Assembly (NCBI GenBank): GCA_027046415.1
Contig: JALTYW010000163.1
Coordinates: 1 to 29,947, forward strand
From: Sulfurovum sp.
GTDB lineage: Bacteria > Campylobacterota > Campylobacteria > Campylobacterales > Sulfurovaceae
DNA: 29,947 nucleotides
Direction: 5' to 3'
This document shows, piece by piece, positions 9,587-17,865 of this stretch (within the stretch, counting starts at the first letter, position 1; each line of letters starts with the position of its first letter). Under the pieces are notes generated by a model. The model was not told the DNA's origin, did not search any database, and was given only the letters and a program-made list of their open reading frames with translations. A program made the translations under genes and the position numbers.

Positions 9587-11080
9587 CTAAAAATTAAAAT
9601 ACAAAAATTCTGAACTGGTTTGTGATGTCATGACAGACAGCGCTGTTCCAAAGACCACTACTGTAAAGAAGAGCCATCCCAAAGATACTTTTTTGCACTG
9701 CTCAAACCTGTTGAGCAACATATTGGAATTACTAAATCCAAGTGTGATGACAAATCCAAGCAGCAGCCACTCTATAATATGCACACTCCTTAAAGTTGCC
9801 GTATCCAGCAGGATGAACATCTCGTGCAGATGGTTTTCAAAAGGACCGACAGCATGAAAAGGTCTCGAAAACCACTGATCTGTCGGCAACAGTTCAATGC
9901 TGGCCATACCTCTGAGTACCTTCAGTGCATCATCCCATGTTTCAGCCCTGAAAAAGACCCATGTGACATTGATGAACTGAAATGTCAAAAACCAGCCAAT
10001 GATATAGTGCATACGGAATCCCAAACTGCTCCATATACGGTGTATCACCAATGCAATTCCATGCAGAAAACCCCAAAATACAAATGTCCACCCAGCTCCA
10101 TGCCATATTCCGCCAATCAGAAATGTCAGCAGCAGGTTGGTATGGGTCCTTAAAACCCCCTTTCGGTTTCCGCCTAAAGGAATGTAGATATAGTCTTTTA
10201 AAAACCGGCTCAAGGTAATGTGCCACCTTCTCCAAAAGTCCTGTATGTTCAAAGACTTGTAGGGAGATGCAAAGTTGGCAGGAAGTCTTATATTGAAAAG
10301 CAGTGCTGAACCTATTGCCATATCAGTATATCCGCTGAAGTCAAAATAGATCTGGAAAGTATAGGAGAGGGAAGTGAGCCATGCCTCATAAAAATTCAGG
10401 CTTTCTGACAGATCAAATCCCTGTGTCGCCCAAACAGCGAAAGCATCGGCAAGCACCACTTTTTTGAACAGTCCAATGGCAAAAACAAAGAGTCCCAAAG
10501 CCATGTTGTAATAGTTTTTTACCCTGTTCTTTGCTTTGGCAAACTGCGGCATCATCTCTGCATGATGGACGATAGGGCCGGCAATCAGCTGAGGGAAAAA
10601 GGTGACAAACAGGGCATAGTTGAGAAAGTCATACTCTTTGGTCTCTTCTCGGTAGCTGTCCACAAGGTATGAAATCTGCTGAAAAGTATAGAAACTGATC
10701 GCAAGCGGTAAAGCAAGGTGCAGGAGAGGAATATGGGTATGATATACACGGTTGATATTCTCAAGAAAAAAATCCATGTATTTGTAGTATCCAAGCAGTC
10801 CGAGATTAAAGACTACACCGACAGCAAGCAGTTTTTTGGGAGAGTAGCCTCTTCGGTTGCGCCGATGGCGTGCCAGTTCTCTTCCTATGGTATAGTTTAC
10901 CACCATCGATACCAGTATCAACGGCAGATAATTAACATTCCACCATGCATAGAAAAAAAGTGATGCCAGTACCAGAAACGCTTTTCCGGCCTCCGTCAAT
11001 CGTTTATGGTTGAGATAAAAATAGACTCCAAAAACGATCGGAAGAAATAGAAAAACATAAATTGCAGAGTTGAATAACAT
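9587..11080 (-). CDS. MBOAT family O-acyltransferase (AlgI/PatA-like), copy 1
   Basis: This 497-residue polytopic inner-membrane protein probably moves an acyl group from a cytosolic donor to the periplasmic side for polysaccharide O-acylation. AlgI-type motifs are clear: LIAGPIVHHAEMMPQF, DFSGYTDMAIG, QDFWRRWHITLSRFLKDY, IPLGGNRKG, and GGIWHGAGW near residue 324 with the putative catalytic histidine. The length is typical. The start is ATG with AAGG immediately upstream. It is closely related over roughly its first 370 residues to the MBOAT at 22356-23810 but differs in the C-terminal 120 residues. It sits between dprE2 and the SGNH-like partner. The acyl group and target sugar cannot be read from the sequence. 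Confidence 0.93.
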   Translation of the reverse strand: MLFNSAIYVFLFLPIVFGVYFYLNHKRLTEAGKAFLVLASLFFYAWWNVNYLPLILVSMVVNYTIGRELARHRRNRRGYSPKKLLAVGVVFNLGLLGYYKYMDFFLENINRVYHTHIPLLHLALPLAISFYTFQQISYLVDSYREETKEYDFLNYALFVTFFPQLIAGPIVHHAEMMPQFAKAKNRVKNYYNMALGLFVFAIGLFKKVVLADAFAVWATQGFDLSESLNFYEAWLTSLSYTFQIYFDFSGYTDMAIGSALLFNIRLPANFASPYKSLNIQDFWRRWHITLSRFLKDYIYIPLGGNRKGVLRTHTNLLLTFLIGGIWHGAGWTFVFWGFLHGIALVIHRIWSSLGFRMHYIIGWFLTFQFINVTWVFFRAETWDDALKVLRGMASIELLPTDQWFSRPFHAVGPFENHLHEMFILLDTATLRSVHIIEWLLLGFVITLGFSNSNMLLNRFEQCKKVSLGWLFFTVVVFGTALSVMTSQTSSEFLYFNF

Positions 11081-11089
11081 CCTTGCCTG

Positions 11090-11821
11090 CTATATACTCA
11101 TCTTTTTAAACTGGAACTCCGGAATACTCCGAATAACCAACATGACCCATCGCCACATCCATTTCGTATACAGGATATCCTTCCCTTTCTGCTGTGCTCT
11201 AAAAATATCCTTCGCAACCTCTTCAGGAGCCGCAGTCAAATGTTTTGGCAAATCCATATGGGCAGTCATCCGTGTAGCAACAAACCCGGGTTTGACTGTC
11301 AATACCTGCACACCAGATGCATACAGCCTGTTCCTCAATCCTGAGAGATAGGCTGTAAAAGCCGCTTTTGCCGATCCGTAAATATAGTTGCTTTTACGTC
11401 CCCGTTCACCCGCTACAGAGCTGATGCCTACAATAAAGCCTTCTTTTCGCCTCTCAAAATCGTTTGCTATAACATTAAAAAGACTGACGATACCGGTATA
11501 GTTGGTATCGATGATTTTTTTTGCTTCAGGAAAATCCTCCTGAGCTGCAGTCTGTTCTCCCAGATACCCCACCGCGCACACGACACCCGCAGGCTTCTCT
11601 TCAATTTCCGCATACCAGTTTTGGTGACTTTCAAAATCCAGAATGTCAAGCGCCAAAAGTTGAACGTTGCACTCCGTACGAATTGCAATATCCTTGGCAA
11701 GCGGCTTTAACATCTCTGTATCTCTGGCTGCAAGGTAAATATCATACCCGTTTTTTGCGTACTCTCTTGCAACTGCTTTGGCCATATCACTTTTCGCTCC
11801 GACAATTAATACATAACCCAT
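11090..11821 (-). CDS. dprE2: Short-chain dehydrogenase, DprE2-like (polyprenylphosphoryl-2-keto-pentose reductase)
   Basis: This 243-residue SDR is proposed to reduce the 2-keto polyprenyl-phosphoryl pentose made by the DprE1-like protein, completing the ribose-to-arabinose 2-epimerisation. The cofactor loop is GAKSDMA (8-14), Ser134/135 and Y148-GSA-K152 form the catalytic set, and NYTG is at 107-110. The length matches DprE2 of mycobacteria (about 250). It follows the DprE1-like gene after one base; an AGGA within the end of dprE1 lies seven bases before the ATG. This adjacency and order match Rv3790-Rv3791. SDR sequence alone is generic, so the specific name rests mainly on the neighbour and the UbiA-type gene of the same operon. 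Confidence 0.82.
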   Translation of the reverse strand: MGYVLIVGAKSDMAKAVAREYAKNGYDIYLAARDTEMLKPLAKDIAIRTECNVQLLALDILDFESHQNWYAEIEEKPAGVVCAVGYLGEQTAAQEDFPEAKKIIDTNYTGIVSLFNVIANDFERRKEGFIVGISSVAGERGRKSNYIYGSAKAAFTAYLSGLRNRLYASGVQVLTVKPGFVATRMTAHMDLPKHLTAAPEEVAKDIFRAQQKGKDILYTKWMWRWVMLVIRSIPEFQFKKMSI

Positions 11822-11822
11822 A

Positions 11823-13121
11823 CTATATTCCTACTCTTTTCGATTGAAGTGATTGAAACTTTCTGTCCATTCCCTGCTCTTTTCTATATTTTCTAAACAT
11901 TTCTATTTGGGGATACCCCTGTTCAAACACCTCTTTACTTACACGTACATCTTTAGTCAGGTAGATTCGTCCCCCGTACTTGACAACAATTGTATCAAGC
12001 CTGTCCAGAAGTTTGAAAAGACCTTTTTCTATCTTGAAGTCAAGTGCAAGAGAGTACCCCTCCATAGGAAAAGAGAGATAGTTGGCGTTCTCTTTTCCGT
12101 AAAGTTTAAGGACGGCAAGGAATGAACCTTTACCGGACTCTGCTATAGCAGCCAGAATCTCGTCAAGCCCTTCGTAACTGGTTTCTTTCGGCAAAATAAA
12201 CTGATACTGGGTAAATCCCTGCTTCCCATAGATACGGTTCCAGTGTCCTATAGCATCGAGCGGATAGAAAAAGGTGTCGATATCGACAATCTGATAACTA
12301 ACACGCTCCTTTACCTTGCTATAATACAACCGGTTGAATGCTTTGACGCTCCAGTTGTTCAAAGCGAAATCAGGAAAGTTGAAAGGAATGGATTTTTGTG
12401 TTTTATGATGATAGTCAAGATCTCCGTCATCTTTAAAGTCACCTGCCATCAGCAGACATCTCCCTCTCTCTGAATCTGCAGCAAGACAATCTATCCATGC
12501 AACCGAATAGGGCATATGGGCATACGATTCAAACGCTTCAAATGTCTCTCTTAGATTTTTGGTCTTAATCGTTGTCTGTTCAATATACTGTGAGTTTATC
12601 TTCTTCAATGAAAGTGTCGCTTCCAGAATAATCCCGGTAAGCCCCATACCTCCACAGGTAGCCCTCCATAGCTCAGGAGTCTTCTCTCTGCTACACGTTA
12701 CAACTTCCCCATTTGCCAACATAATCCTAAACGACTTGACACTTTCGGAAAAACATCCTTCTACATGATGGTTTTTCCCATGCACATCCGATGCAATAGC
12801 CCCTCCAACTGTAATCAGCTTGGTTCCCGGTGTTACCTTTAAAAACCATCCTTTCGGCACAATCACATCCAGTATCTCCGAAAGCAGTACTCCTGCCTGT
12901 ACATGCAGCAGTCCCTCTGTTTCATCAAATGCCAACAAACAATCATAGGGACGGGTATGCACGATATTGTCATTCAGGGCACTGTCACCGTAGCTTCTTC
13001 CATTCCCATATGCAATAAGTGCTTTCTGTTCTGAGACAATAGAGTGGAGTGTTTTTTCATTGTCAAAACGGTGAACTGTCCCAAAGACTTTAGGATACCT
13101 GCCCCAGCTCTCAATTTTCAT
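11823..13121 (-). CDS. dprE1: FAD-linked oxidase, DprE1-like (polyprenylphosphoryl-ribose 2-oxidase)
   Basis: This 432-residue VAO-fold flavoenzyme is predicted to oxidise C2 of a polyprenyl-phosphoryl ribose. The FAD-binding stretch GNGRSYGDSALN is at 39-50. TPGTKLITVGGAIA (97-110) is followed by DVHGKNHH (112-119), whose His114 corresponds to His132 of the M. tuberculosis enzyme. Near the C-terminus K-L-Y-G and L-S-F-P-M are followed by SLALDF, and then Y387-L-T-K390 corresponds to Tyr415/Lys418. Relative to recalled M. tuberculosis DprE1, the Cys387 position is Ala359 here; the spacing of 31 residues to the conserved lysine is identical. The ATG overlaps the upstream stop (ATGA). Gulonolactone/aldonolactone oxidase is the alternative superfamily label, but the DHGKNHH-type block and the dprE2 neighbour favour DprE1. 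Confidence 0.87.
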   Translation of the reverse strand: MKIESWGRYPKVFGTVHRFDNEKTLHSIVSEQKALIAYGNGRSYGDSALNDNIVHTRPYDCLLAFDETEGLLHVQAGVLLSEILDVIVPKGWFLKVTPGTKLITVGGAIASDVHGKNHHVEGCFSESVKSFRIMLANGEVVTCSREKTPELWRATCGGMGLTGIILEATLSLKKINSQYIEQTTIKTKNLRETFEAFESYAHMPYSVAWIDCLAADSERGRCLLMAGDFKDDGDLDYHHKTQKSIPFNFPDFALNNWSVKAFNRLYYSKVKERVSYQIVDIDTFFYPLDAIGHWNRIYGKQGFTQYQFILPKETSYEGLDEILAAIAESGKGSFLAVLKLYGKENANYLSFPMEGYSLALDFKIEKGLFKLLDRLDTIVVKYGGRIYLTKDVRVSKEVFEQGYPQIEMFRKYRKEQGMDRKFQSLQSKRVGI

Positions 13122-15214
13122 ACTTCCCCCTTTCTATTCGGTACAGACTGAGGATAAAAAAGCATACGATAGAGTGTATAACAAAATACTGCCACCATCA
13201 TAGAAAAAACAGTGCTGCTGAGTATATCTTCTCCAAACAAAAAATCCGATACATAGAATCTAAAAAAGATCGCAAGATTAACCATTGTGAACAAATAAAA
13301 CAGTCTCCTGTCGAAACGATATACAACAAGGGTTACTGCCAAAAAGCCGCTAAACCAGCCAAAATAGGCTCCCTGATGGATAATTGTTGAACTTGCCAAA
13401 ACAAGTATCCATACAAGAATATGAATGAAAAAGCTGGCTATCAACAAAAAAAGCCAGGTTTGAACATCACCAAAACGCTCTTTTTTAAACCAATACAGCA
13501 CTATAAATACGATAGAAAAAGCCAGATAGGAATAATCCAGATGATAAAAAATGTTTCTGTGCCAAACCTCTGTCGACATTGTCCACAACTGAGCCAGATG
13601 GATATAGAGCGAATCAAATATATCCTTTATATGCAGCAGCCGTATATGCAACCATTTTTCAATACTCATAGTACTGTAATACTCTCTGAAGACTTGAAAA
13701 AAAGATTTGTCTGTCAATGGCCACCATGCTGCCAAATGCAACTTCAATAGTCTGTCTCCGGGAGGATCAAAGAGTTTTTGGTACAAAACCCACGGCAAAT
13801 ACATCAACAGGGCTGTACCCAGTCCATACACCAAACGTTTCAATTCATCCGCTTTTTTAATCTTGACCACAATCAAAACCGCCAATGCCAGCAGATAGAA
13901 TATCGATCCACCGTGCGAGAGGAAAGCCAGAGCAGAAGCTACGGCAAACACAAGTATATATTCCATTTTGAAGTGCTTTTCATCCCAAATACGCACTACA
14001 CAATACAAGGCGATTCCCTGATAAAGTGCTGAGAAGAGTTTTGGCCAGACAAAAAGCATATTGACAAAGGTAAAGGCATTGAAAAAGATCAGTATTGCTG
14101 TTATCAGAATATATATATTCTCTTTTACATAGCGTTGCAAAAGTAATATTACCAGAACAATGACCATTGTCTGTGCTCCGATAGCCACAATGAGATAGGA
14201 GAGATCACTGTATGAGAAGAGACTGAACAAAAGGTAAAGCCCTGTTTGAAGCGGTGGTCTGTCGCTGGAAAGCCATCCGGGAATCAACGGAGAGGGGATA
14301 TGCCCATTAAGTATACCGTTGGAAAACAATTTCGGGATCCAACTGTCCACAGGCAAATAAAACCATTTGTTGGAGGAGACACTCTGTATATTGTCAATAT
14401 GCTCCATATTGCTGTATGCCAAAAAGATCACCATACTAATCATCGATACGAACAGCACAAAAAGAGATATTATATTTTTTCTATCTTCCTTGCGTATGAA
14501 CAAAAAGGATACCAAAACAAAAACAAAGAACAGAATCGACAATACTTTACCCGCATTGACAGAAAAAAGATAGACATAAAAAGTGATCAGTGAAACAACA
14601 CCGACAAACAGTGCTGACAAAACATATGCATCGAGCCGGTTCCAATATCGCAAAAAATAGCCGTAAAGCGTACTGACAACCCATGAAAAGAGGATAATCC
14701 ACCCAAAGGTCTCAGCATACTGTGTCAACTTGAACACTTCCATACTGTCAAATATCCTGACATTCCCTATCCCTACCCAGCCATAACTGTCAGAAGCATT
14801 GTCTTGGGCAACAACATGGACGTCACCCTTCATCCCCTCGGGAAGGGAAAGAATAGCTGTTTTCCATCTCTTCGCACTGTCATGCAGGTGATCTGCTTTG
14901 AGCCTGTTCCCGAGCTCATCTTCAATATATATTTGAACCCCCTGATGGTTGGGATAACCTATATACTCGAACATCACATACTTGGCTCGCTTCCTGGGGG
15001 CAGTTACGATCTTCATTCTGTTTTTGTCAAATTTGTCACAAAATGAAACTTTGTATTCCTCGCTGCCTTTTTGTTCTATATAGCGCGAATAGCTGGTGGA
15101 GCACCCTCCTCTTTCCAACTGCATCTTGAAGATAAAAAGTTTCCAGACAACAATACTGCTTAAAACCGCAATCATCAGCAGACTCAGTAAAAGCCATTTA
15201 TGTCTCGACATCAT
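13118..15214 (-). CDS. Large polytopic membrane protein, GT-C-like glycosyltransferase with N-terminal periplasmic domain
   Basis: This protein has 698 residues. A membrane helix (about 8-30) is followed by a soluble stretch (about 31-160) with beta-rich, lectin- or CBM-like character, then about ten hydrophobic segments. After the second group of helices a loop carries LPVDSW and LSSDRPPLQTGLYL, resembling the acidic and D-x-P-x-L motifs of GT-C enzymes that use polyprenyl-phosphate sugars. It lies between a GtrA-family gene and dprE1, so a lipid-linked pentose is its likely donor (inference). The start is chosen at the ATG 15212-15214, with AAGG six bases upstream; a second ATG follows directly, and an extension to 15286 lacks support. 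It overlaps both neighbours. Part of it is very AT-rich (27% GC in bases 14461-14520), partly because of its membrane content. An O-antigen polymerase is the main alternative. Confidence 0.68.
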   Translation of the reverse strand: MMSRHKWLLLSLLMIAVLSSIVVWKLFIFKMQLERGGCSTSYSRYIEQKGSEEYKVSFCDKFDKNRMKIVTAPRKRAKYVMFEYIGYPNHQGVQIYIEDELGNRLKADHLHDSAKRWKTAILSLPEGMKGDVHVVAQDNASDSYGWVGIGNVRIFDSMEVFKLTQYAETFGWIILFSWVVSTLYGYFLRYWNRLDAYVLSALFVGVVSLITFYVYLFSVNAGKVLSILFFVFVLVSFLFIRKEDRKNIISLFVLFVSMISMVIFLAYSNMEHIDNIQSVSSNKWFYLPVDSWIPKLFSNGILNGHIPSPLIPGWLSSDRPPLQTGLYLLFSLFSYSDLSYLIVAIGAQTMVIVLVILLLQRYVKENIYILITAILIFFNAFTFVNMLFVWPKLFSALYQGIALYCVVRIWDEKHFKMEYILVFAVASALAFLSHGGSIFYLLALAVLIVVKIKKADELKRLVYGLGTALLMYLPWVLYQKLFDPPGDRLLKLHLAAWWPLTDKSFFQVFREYYSTMSIEKWLHIRLLHIKDIFDSLYIHLAQLWTMSTEVWHRNIFYHLDYSYLAFSIVFIVLYWFKKERFGDVQTWLFLLIASFFIHILVWILVLASSTIIHQGAYFGWFSGFLAVTLVVYRFDRRLFYLFTMVNLAIFFRFYVSDFLFGEDILSSTVFSMMVAVFCYTLYRMLFYPQSVPNRKGEV

Positions 15215-15620
15215 GTTCAACCTTGAAACTGAAATATTTATGGCCAATATAACTGGTAAATGCCGGAAATGCAACCCCGATAGCATGTGCTATTGCCTGA
15301 GGGTAATACACAAATCCAAACCTGGGAAAAAGGTACTCTGCCAAACCGACACTGATGAGGTAGGTCTGCACAACAGCCACAATATTGACCAGCACAAAAT
15401 AGAAAAGTTCCTTGTGTACAGGATGTATACTCTTTTCAAATACAAAAAACTTTGAAAGCACAAAAGCGGTTATCATACCTGTTATATAGGCAACAATCAC
15501 GGCATTTCCAAATGACATATATTCACTGTAAAAAAACCTGCTGAGGAAATTGACTACTGCTGCAAAGCCTCCAGCCATTACAAAAGTGACAAACTGTCTG
15601 GATTTGAACTCGTTAATCAC
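15198..15620 (-). CDS. GtrA family membrane protein (Rv3789-like position), copy 1
   Basis: This 140-residue protein has four predicted membrane helices, typical of GtrA: F-V-x-A-G-G near the N-terminus, N-A-V-I-V-A-Y-I-T-G-M, an F-x-L-x-K-F-x-V-F-E turn, and a final H-K-Y-F-S-F-K stretch. GtrA proteins are proposed flippases for polyprenyl-phosphate sugars, or scaffolds for the cognate transferase. It sits just upstream of the GT-C-like gene and DprE1/DprE2, as Rv3789 sits beside Rv3790-Rv3791 in mycobacteria, so a role with the DprE product is proposed. The GTG at 15618-15620 is preferred: AAAAGAG lies six bases upstream and the codon overlaps the end of the FAD oxidoreductase gene. The open frame reaches 15707, but that extension is not GtrA-like. 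Confidence 0.85.
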   Translation of the reverse strand: MINEFKSRQFVTFVMAGGFAAVVNFLSRFFYSEYMSFGNAVIVAYITGMITAFVLSKFFVFEKSIHPVHKELFYFVLVNIVAVVQTYLISVGLAEYLFPRFGFVYYPQAIAHAIGVAFPAFTSYIGHKYFSFKVEHDVET

Positions 15621-16902
15621 GTACGACTCTTTTGGCCAAATTTCGCCCATAACCGATAGATTCCGATATGCCCCTGTCCTCAGGGTAGTAGTAGGATGTA
15701 TCTGCAACCCACAAACCTTCTATCGGTAATTGCGCATCAGGCAGAGTATCCGGAAAGTTTGGTTGGCAAACAGGTTGGGCGTAATGGTAGCGATGTACCC
15801 TTATATCAAGTATATTTTTATCCTGAATTCTCGGATTAACCATTTTGAAATAACGCTTTACTTTCTCCTCGAAAACCTCATCCTTGTCTCTGTACATTGG
15901 ATTGCCTTGAGGCATATAATAGGGCACATAGACAATATGGCCTACATCCGGATTGAGATTGCTGTATTCAATAATCCCAGGAATATCCATACTGTCATCA
16001 TTCGTATTGAGCCAGAAGTTTTCTGTTAAAGGCTGATCGAGCTTTGCGATAACGCAGACACCGGCGATATTCACCTTGTTTCGGAACATTTCAGCAATAT
16101 CATCGGGGAGATCGGGCATTATTTTTGCAGCAATAGGAAGAGGGATGGTGGATACAACCTTCCCAAAACGGTACAACTCACCATTGGTGACAACTCCAGT
16201 TACCGCTTTACCCTCTATCTTGACCTCTGATATCTCATGATTCAGTTTAAACTGACCGCCATGTGCTTCAATATACTCTTTCATCGCATTCAAAAGGGTT
16301 TTTGATCCGCCATTGAGATAACCGAGTTTCTCTTTGAAAAGATTGTACCTTGATCTGCCTATCCTTCGTATACGACTCCAAATCCACGGAGCCGAAAGGT
16401 TGTCTGAATATTCATAGAACTTTTGGTAAAAAAGCTTTTGCCATAAAACATCGAATGCTTCATCTCCGACCCACTTTTTTACCCAGGTAAGTGCATCATA
16501 TTTTTCCAAAGGTCTCCAGTCGTTGATTTTTGTCGAGACAAACGCATGCAGCCCATAACGAAACTTTGCAGCCAAACTGAGTCCCTTGAACCTCAGCAAT
16601 GCTGCAGGATTGCCCCATGCCTGCAGCCTGTTCTGGTACCAGTATCCCATTTTTGTACTTTTCCAGTTCAACTGATTCTCTATTCCAAGTTCCTCAAGCA
16701 CCTTGAAAAAAGCTTCATCCGAGGTACAATGGAAATGGTAGTAACGCTCTATCTCCAAACCGTTAAAGTCAAATGTTGCAGTCATACCGCCAATTCTGTC
16801 ATCCGCTTCAAATACTACAGGCGTATAGCCTTGTCTTACAAGTTCATATGCAACAGCCAGCCCCATAGGACCCGCCCCGATTACTGCAACTTCCTTCCCC
16901 AC
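15613..16902 (-). CDS. FAD/NAD(P)-dependent oxidoreductase (amine-oxidase/protoporphyrinogen-oxidase fold)
   Basis: This roughly 429-residue flavoprotein has a Rossmann motif GAGPMG close to the N-terminus, then FEADDRIGGMT for the ribose contact, and a C-terminal FAD-binding region around the G-L-W-V-A-D-T-S stretch. The overall pattern is that of the amine oxidase/phytoene desaturase superfamily. It lacks the typical early motifs of UDP-galactopyranose mutase, which I considered because that enzyme shares the fold and neighbours the arabinan genes in mycobacteria. The substrate is unknown; context suggests a sugar or polyprenyl-linked sugar. The GTG at 16900-16902 is selected because AGGAG (16909-16913) is six bases away; the ATG at 16906-16908 touches the same AGGAG with no spacing. 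The two starts differ by only two residues. Confidence 0.8.
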   Translation of the reverse strand: MGKEVAVIGAGPMGLAVAYELVRQGYTPVVFEADDRIGGMTATFDFNGLEIERYYHFHCTSDEAFFKVLEELGIENQLNWKSTKMGYWYQNRLQAWGNPAALLRFKGLSLAAKFRYGLHAFVSTKINDWRPLEKYDALTWVKKWVGDEAFDVLWQKLFYQKFYEYSDNLSAPWIWSRIRRIGRSRYNLFKEKLGYLNGGSKTLLNAMKEYIEAHGGQFKLNHEISEVKIEGKAVTGVVTNGELYRFGKVVSTIPLPIAAKIMPDLPDDIAEMFRNKVNIAGVCVIAKLDQPLTENFWLNTNDDSMDIPGIIEYSNLNPDVGHIVYVPYYMPQGNPMYRDKDEVFEEKVKRYFKMVNPRIQDKNILDIRVHRYHYAQPVCQPNFPDTLPDAQLPIEGLWVADTSYYYPEDRGISESIGYGRNLAKRVVRD

Positions 16903-16908
16903 CGGCAT

Positions 16909-16913
16909 CTCCT
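16909..16913 (-). promoter_or_regulatory. Shine-Dalgarno AGGAG deciding the start of the FAD oxidoreductase
   Basis: AGGAG (CTCCT on the plus strand) overlaps the TAG stop of the upstream SDR gene. It abuts the ATG at 16908 with zero spacing but is six bases from the in-frame GTG at 16902. The geometry favours initiation at GTG and couples translation of the two genes. Confidence 0.5.
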
Positions 16914-17853
16914 AAAACTTCAATACAATCTGACTATAATGAGGGTCATTGAAGGTTTCATACATGGCTTCCTCAAATGGTGTCGGCTCAACACCAAAGA
17001 TCTCCCACCACGGTATCAATTCAAACTCATCATCCGCTACCAATGCTTCAAGCTGCTGTGTTGTAAAAGGGGGATTTGAGCTGAAAAGCGCATAAGTTGC
17101 CATAAGCATCTTAAACAAGCTGTAAGGGATCTTCACGATAGGTGTTCGCAACCCTTTTACTTTTTTGATTGTTCTGATAATATCAATATAATCGACCTTC
17201 TCTCTTCCTGTTATATTATAGATCCTGTTTTCAGGCTGCATCTCCATTGCCGCAATAATAATGTTACAAAAGTCTTTTTCATAAAGCGGTTGCCGCATAT
17301 ATCTACCATGTCCTGGAATTGGGAAAAGAGGCACTTTTTCCATAAAACGGCTGAGCCACCCAAGATGTTTTCTGTCAAACCAGCCAAACATAAGTGTCGG
17401 TCTTAAAACACAGTAGGGAATGTCGGACTCTATAACCAGTTTCTCCTGCTCTTTTTTCGTATTGGTGTAAAAATCGTCTGCCACTGAATTGACAACAGAT
17501 GAACTGATATGCACAAGGTAGGAGACATTATACCGTTTCATGACCTCAATGATATGCTGCGTTGAGGTAATATTGTTACGAATAAACGGTTCGAGTGTGG
17601 GAGCGCCGATCTGTGCCTGCAGCATCAATACTACTTCGGCACTTTCAAATGCTTGTTCCCATTCACCTTTCTCTGCAAGATCTGCTTCGATACTCTCGAT
17701 ATCAGGGTGCAGTCTTCTCAATACCTCTATATTTTCATGGTGTTTATCAATCGCCACAATATTACGGTACCCTTTACGCTTCAGGTGTACAATAAGATTC
17801 TGACCGACCAGACCTGCAGCACCCGGAATGACAATTTTTGCATTTTGATCCAC
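16912..17853 (-). CDS. NAD-dependent epimerase/dehydratase family protein (extended SDR)
   Basis: This 313-residue extended SDR is predicted to be cytosolic. The nucleotide motif is GAAGLVG at 11-17, an acidic D60-region follows the second strand, the catalytic serines are in HISSS (115-119) and the Y129-TNT-K133 pair is intact, so it should be active. The C-terminal half carries a W-F-D-R-K-H stretch and an R-Q-P-L-Y-E-K-D substrate-domain region. The subfamily is not recognised; nucleotide-sugar epimerases, reductases and lipid-linked sugar enzymes share this fold. It lies between the UbiA-type transferase and the FAD oxidoreductase, 12 bases from the former, so it may act on the same pentose pathway. 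The start is ATG at 17851-17853, preceded by a GAGGGAG-type ribosome site. Confidence 0.83.
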   Translation of the reverse strand: MDQNAKIVIPGAAGLVGQNLIVHLKRKGYRNIVAIDKHHENIEVLRRLHPDIESIEADLAEKGEWEQAFESAEVVLMLQAQIGAPTLEPFIRNNITSTQHIIEVMKRYNVSYLVHISSSVVNSVADDFYTNTKKEQEKLVIESDIPYCVLRPTLMFGWFDRKHLGWLSRFMEKVPLFPIPGHGRYMRQPLYEKDFCNIIIAAMEMQPENRIYNITGREKVDYIDIIRTIKKVKGLRTPIVKIPYSLFKMLMATYALFSSNPPFTTQQLEALVADDEFELIPWWEIFGVEPTPFEEAMYETFNDPHYSQIVLKF

Positions 17854-17865
17854 ACTCCCTCCTCT

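Noticed and set aside
15613..16902. UDP-galactopyranose mutase as the identity of the FAD protein
   Set aside because: The fold and the arabinan-like neighbourhood suggest it, but the early UGM motifs are absent and the sequence looks closer to amine-oxidase-type enzymes.
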